From Actinomycetota bacterium (GTDB lineage: Bacteria > Actinomycetota > Humimicrobiia > Humimicrobiales > Humimicrobiaceae), in NCBI GenBank assembly GCA_016783985.1, contig JADHVM010000060.1, positions 1-6,329 on the forward strand: DNA of 6,329 bases, in the 5' to 3' direction. Both the position numbers and the translations under genes were made by a program. Of this stretch, positions 4,752-6,329 are shown in pieces (position 1 is the stretch's first letter; every line of letters starts with the position of its first letter). A model generated the notes under the pieces. The model saw only the letters and a program-made list of their open reading frames with translations. It searched no databases and had not been told where the DNA came from.

Positions 4752-5918
4752 CTATTCTTTATATAATGGTGACATTTTCCTCAATCTATCTATAATCGAT
4801 GGAAGAACTGCAAGGACTCTATCTACTTCTTTTAAAGTATTATACTTTCCTAATGAAAATAAAATTGAGCCCTGTGCCATGGTAGGGGACAGGCCCATGG
4901 ACAGCAGAACATGCGAGCTTTTTAGTGCCTGTGAAGTGCAGGAAGACCCGCTGGCTGCAGCAATCCCTTCAAAATTCAACATAAGCAATATTGATTCTCC
5001 CTCAATAAATTCAAAGCTTATATGTACATTTCCAGGGGTTCTCTCGGCTGGATGTCCATTTAATTTAACATTCTTGATTTTATCACTTATTCCTTTAATC
5101 AGATTGTCCCTTAGTCCTGATATATATTTATTATTTTTATCCATTTCATTTTCAGCTATCTCGCATGCCTTACCAAAACCGGCAATAGCCGGGACATTTT
5201 CAGTTCCTGCTCTTCTTCCACTCTCTTGAATACCTCCCAGAAGCAGTGGCTTTATTCTTATTCCTTTTTTTACATATAAAGCGGCAGCTCCTTTTGGACC
5301 ATAAATTTGCTGGGAGGTGAAGCTATATGAGTCTACACCGAGTTTATTAACATCAACCGGTATTATTCCTGCTGCAGCTGCGCCATCGCTGTGAAATAAA
5401 ATATTATTTTCTTTTGTAATATTTGATATTTCTTTTATTCTCTGGATGGTTCCCACCTCATTATTTGCATGCATGATAGATACAAGTGCTGTATCCCTGG
5501 TAATTTTCTTTCTTACATCTTCAGGATTTACAGAACCATATTCATCTGCAGGAACCAGACTTACCTTCCAGCCTTCTTTTTCAAATTCTTTTAAAGGGTT
5601 GATAATTGATAGATGTTCAATACTGGAGGATATTATATGAGTACCTCTGTCCTTATAAGCTCTGGCCAGTCCCCAAAGGGCAAAATTATTTGATTCTGTA
5701 CCGCAGGATGTAAAGTATATTTCTTCTTTATTTGCACCAATAAGACTGGCTGCCTGTGCCCTTGCCTTGCCCAGAGCTTTTCTTACCATATCTCCAAAAT
5801 CATGAAGACTTGAGGGATTACCATACTTTTTTTTAAAATATGGTTTCATCTCTTCAAAAACTCTATCATCAACTCTTGTAGTAGAAGCATTATCAAAGAA
5901 AATTTTTTCTTTACTCAT
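4752..5918 (-). CDS. IscS/NifS-like cysteine desulfurase homologue lacking the PLP-binding lysine
   Basis: The 388-residue product has normal length and fold type I layout: FFDNASTT (7-14), GNPSSLH (33-39), CGTESNN (72-78), EH (101-102; PLP-stacking H102), HANNEVG (150-156), HSDGA (176-180; D178 for the pyridine nitrogen), RRAGTENV (235-242) and the cysteine loop GSSCTS (324-329; C327). In active desulfurases the Schiff-base lysine lies in S-x-H-K-x-x-GPKG; here the segment reads SFTSQQIYGPKG, with Q203 and Q204 for His and Lys. The residue equal to E. coli Gln183 is A181. The codons are clean (CAG CAA) with no frameshift. A standard PLP aldimine is therefore impossible, though C327 could still bind a cluster or persulfide. 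From memory, Archaeoglobus fulgidus IscS also lacks this lysine. The start at 5918 has no strong ribosome binding site. Confidence 0.9.
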   Translation of the reverse strand: MSKEKIFFDNASTTRVDDRVFEEMKPYFKKKYGNPSSLHDFGDMVRKALGKARAQAASLIGANKEEIYFTSCGTESNNFALWGLARAYKDRGTHIISSSIEHLSIINPLKEFEKEGWKVSLVPADEYGSVNPEDVRKKITRDTALVSIMHANNEVGTIQRIKEISNITKENNILFHSDGAAAAGIIPVDVNKLGVDSYSFTSQQIYGPKGAAALYVKKGIRIKPLLLGGIQESGRRAGTENVPAIAGFGKACEIAENEMDKNNKYISGLRDNLIKGISDKIKNVKLNGHPAERTPGNVHISFEFIEGESILLMLNFEGIAAASGSSCTSQALKSSHVLLSMGLSPTMAQGSILFSLGKYNTLKEVDRVLAVLPSIIDRLRKMSPLYKE

Positions 5919-5938
5919 AACAATTACTTTTATGTTTG

Positions 5939-5987
5939 ATTATAATTACTATTATTATAGTATCAGTAATAATAAATTGATTATTAC
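5939..5987 (-). promoter_or_regulatory. AT-rich control region upstream of iscS with inverted repeats
   Basis: Minus-strand TATAAT occurs at 5944-5939 and 5959-5954; neither has a good -35 (CTGATA, 16 bases upstream of the first, is the best). Two inverted repeats overlap this stretch: TACTAT/ATAGTA (5947-5952 and 5957-5962) and the 8-bp pair GTAATAAT/ATTATTAC (5966-5973 and 5980-5987, 6-base spacer). They could be operators, but such sequences arise easily in AT-rich DNA. Confidence 0.35.
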
Positions 5988-6031
5988 ATAAATCATTTTA
6001 AATAGATTATTCTAAAAATCAACTTAACATC

Positions 6032-6036
6032 GGAGG
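6032..6036 (+). promoter_or_regulatory. Strong ribosome binding site of a leader ORF
   Basis: GGAGG, four bases before the ATG at 6041. It is among the best matches to the anti-Shine-Dalgarno sequence in the window, yet it precedes a 15-codon ORF, not the start of the ribbon-helix-helix gene. Confidence 0.55.
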
Positions 6037-6040
6037 TCAT

Positions 6041-6088
6041 ATGTTTTTAATATTTGATATTGTTGACAAATATGTCATAAATCTTTAG
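6041..6088 (+). CDS. Possible 15-residue leader peptide
   Basis: The ORF encodes MFLIFDIVDKYVINL and ends in TAG at 6086-6088. It is preceded by GGAGG at ideal spacing. It lies in the same frame as the ribbon-helix-helix gene, separated from its ATG by the amber stop and four further codons. It may be a translated leader that couples or tunes translation of the next gene, or the former N-terminus of a longer protein cut by the stop. It also spans the TTGACA/TAGTAT promoter-like boxes, so both cannot easily serve the same transcript. Confidence 0.35.
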   Translation: MFLIFDIVDKYVINL

Positions 6089-6091
6089 TAT
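6063..6091 (+). promoter_or_regulatory. Promoter with operator-like inverted repeat before the ribbon-helix-helix gene
   Basis: A perfect TTGACA (6063-6068), 17-base spacer and TAGTAT (6086-6091, 4 of 6) would start transcription near 6098, making the mRNA nearly leaderless for the ATG at 6101. TGACA (6064-6068) and TGTCA (6073-6077) form an inverted repeat with a 4-base spacer over the -35, where autorepression by the encoded DNA-binding protein would be expected. Confidence 0.5.
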
Positions 6092-6100
6092 TTAAGTATT

Positions 6101-6329
6101 ATGACTAAGAAGATGTATAGTTTCAGGTTAAATAAAGACTTAGTTGATAATGCAAAAAAAATTGCTGAAAATATGGATATATCATTATCGTTATTTATCA
6201 GCTGTCTGATAAAAGAAAAAATAAGTAATTTAAAATCTGGAAATAATGATAAAAGTTTTTTTATATCTAACGAGCTTACTCCCCAAATCTTACGTGAAAT
6301 AGTTTCAGAGATAAAAGAATTAAGGACGG
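6101..6329 (+). CDS. Ribbon-helix-helix DNA-binding protein (CopG/Arc type), partial at window end
   Basis: Seventy-six codons are visible and the frame is still open at the last base. Residues 4-10 (KMYSFRL) fit the DNA-contacting beta strand. Helix A follows (DLVDNAKKIAENM, 13-25), then a turn (DIS) and helix B (SLSLFISCLIKEKI), the standard ribbon-helix-helix dimer fold. A polar linker and a further helical segment (TPQILREIVSEIKEL) come next, as in antitoxins whose C-terminus binds a toxin, or in mobilization accessory proteins. I chose the ATG at 6101 because it begins just before the beta strand; M5 at 6113 is an alternative. Neither has a ribosome binding site of its own. It is divergent from iscS, with 182 bp between. 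A toxin gene might lie beyond the window. Its role is inferred from the fold only. Confidence 0.65.
   Translation, partial: MTKKMYSFRLNKDLVDNAKKIAENMDISLSLFISCLIKEKISNLKSGNNDKSFFISNELTPQILREIVSEIKELRT

Noticed and set aside
5296..5313. Frameshift or sequencing error as cause of the missing IscS lysine
   Set aside because: The frame is unbroken on both sides, and two adjacent codons plus a distant contact residue (A181) are changed together, which fits real divergence better than one base error.
4879..5640. Plus-strand open frames inside iscS (4879-5229, 5446-5640)
   Set aside because: They are antisense shadows of a strongly conserved gene, with no ribosome binding sites or family motifs.

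Overview
The window is low-GC bacterial DNA (about one third G+C by eye) with ordinary bacterial signals: GGGAG/GGAGG ribosome binding sites, sigma-70-type -35/-10 boxes and a tRNA gene with an encoded CCA end. A sigma-factor remnant next to a DUF5667 membrane protein, an IscS/IscU pair of the kind seen in strict anaerobes and archaea, and a Fic protein suggest an uncultured anaerobic bacterium. The sequence alone does not fix the lineage.

Layout. Positions 1-127 are non-coding, with an imperfect ~35-bp tandem repeat that replaces the front half of a sigma-factor gene; only its region-4 part (128-418, +) survives. Overlapping or just after it is a DUF5667-type single-pass membrane protein (438-1238, +), probably the former anti-sigma partner. 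Convergent to it is a short-chain dehydrogenase (1344-2132, -) whose active-site segment looks like chlorophyll(ide) b reductases (NYC1/NOL). A 447-bp gap (2133-2579) follows, ending in a near-consensus promoter surrounded by three evenly spaced half-sites. This promoter drives a class II Fic AMP-transferase with a C-terminal winged helix (2580-3728, +). The fic stop codon touches the CCA end of a convergent tRNA-Gln(CUG) gene (3729-3802, -). After another AT-rich gap comes a minus-strand Fe-S cluster cassette read 5918 to 4050: iscS-like, iscU, and a small double zinc-ribbon protein, with a hairpin terminator candidate at 4000-4019. Divergent from iscS is a ribbon-helix-helix DNA-binding protein cut off by the window end (6101-6329, +), preceded by a 15-codon leader ORF with a strong ribosome binding site.

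The most notable point is in the IscS-like protein. The PLP-anchoring lysine of cysteine desulfurases is glutamine here (Q204), the neighbouring histidine is also glutamine (Q203), and a third cofactor-contact residue is alanine (A181), while the catalytic-loop cysteine (C327) is kept. The protein is otherwise full length and well conserved. It may therefore work with IscU as a scaffold or cluster-ligand protein rather than as a standard desulfurase, perhaps using free sulfide. The other points of interest are regulatory: operator-like repeats at the fic and ribbon-helix-helix promoters, a motif shared between 2173 and 6063, and the zero-gap junction of fic with the tRNA gene.
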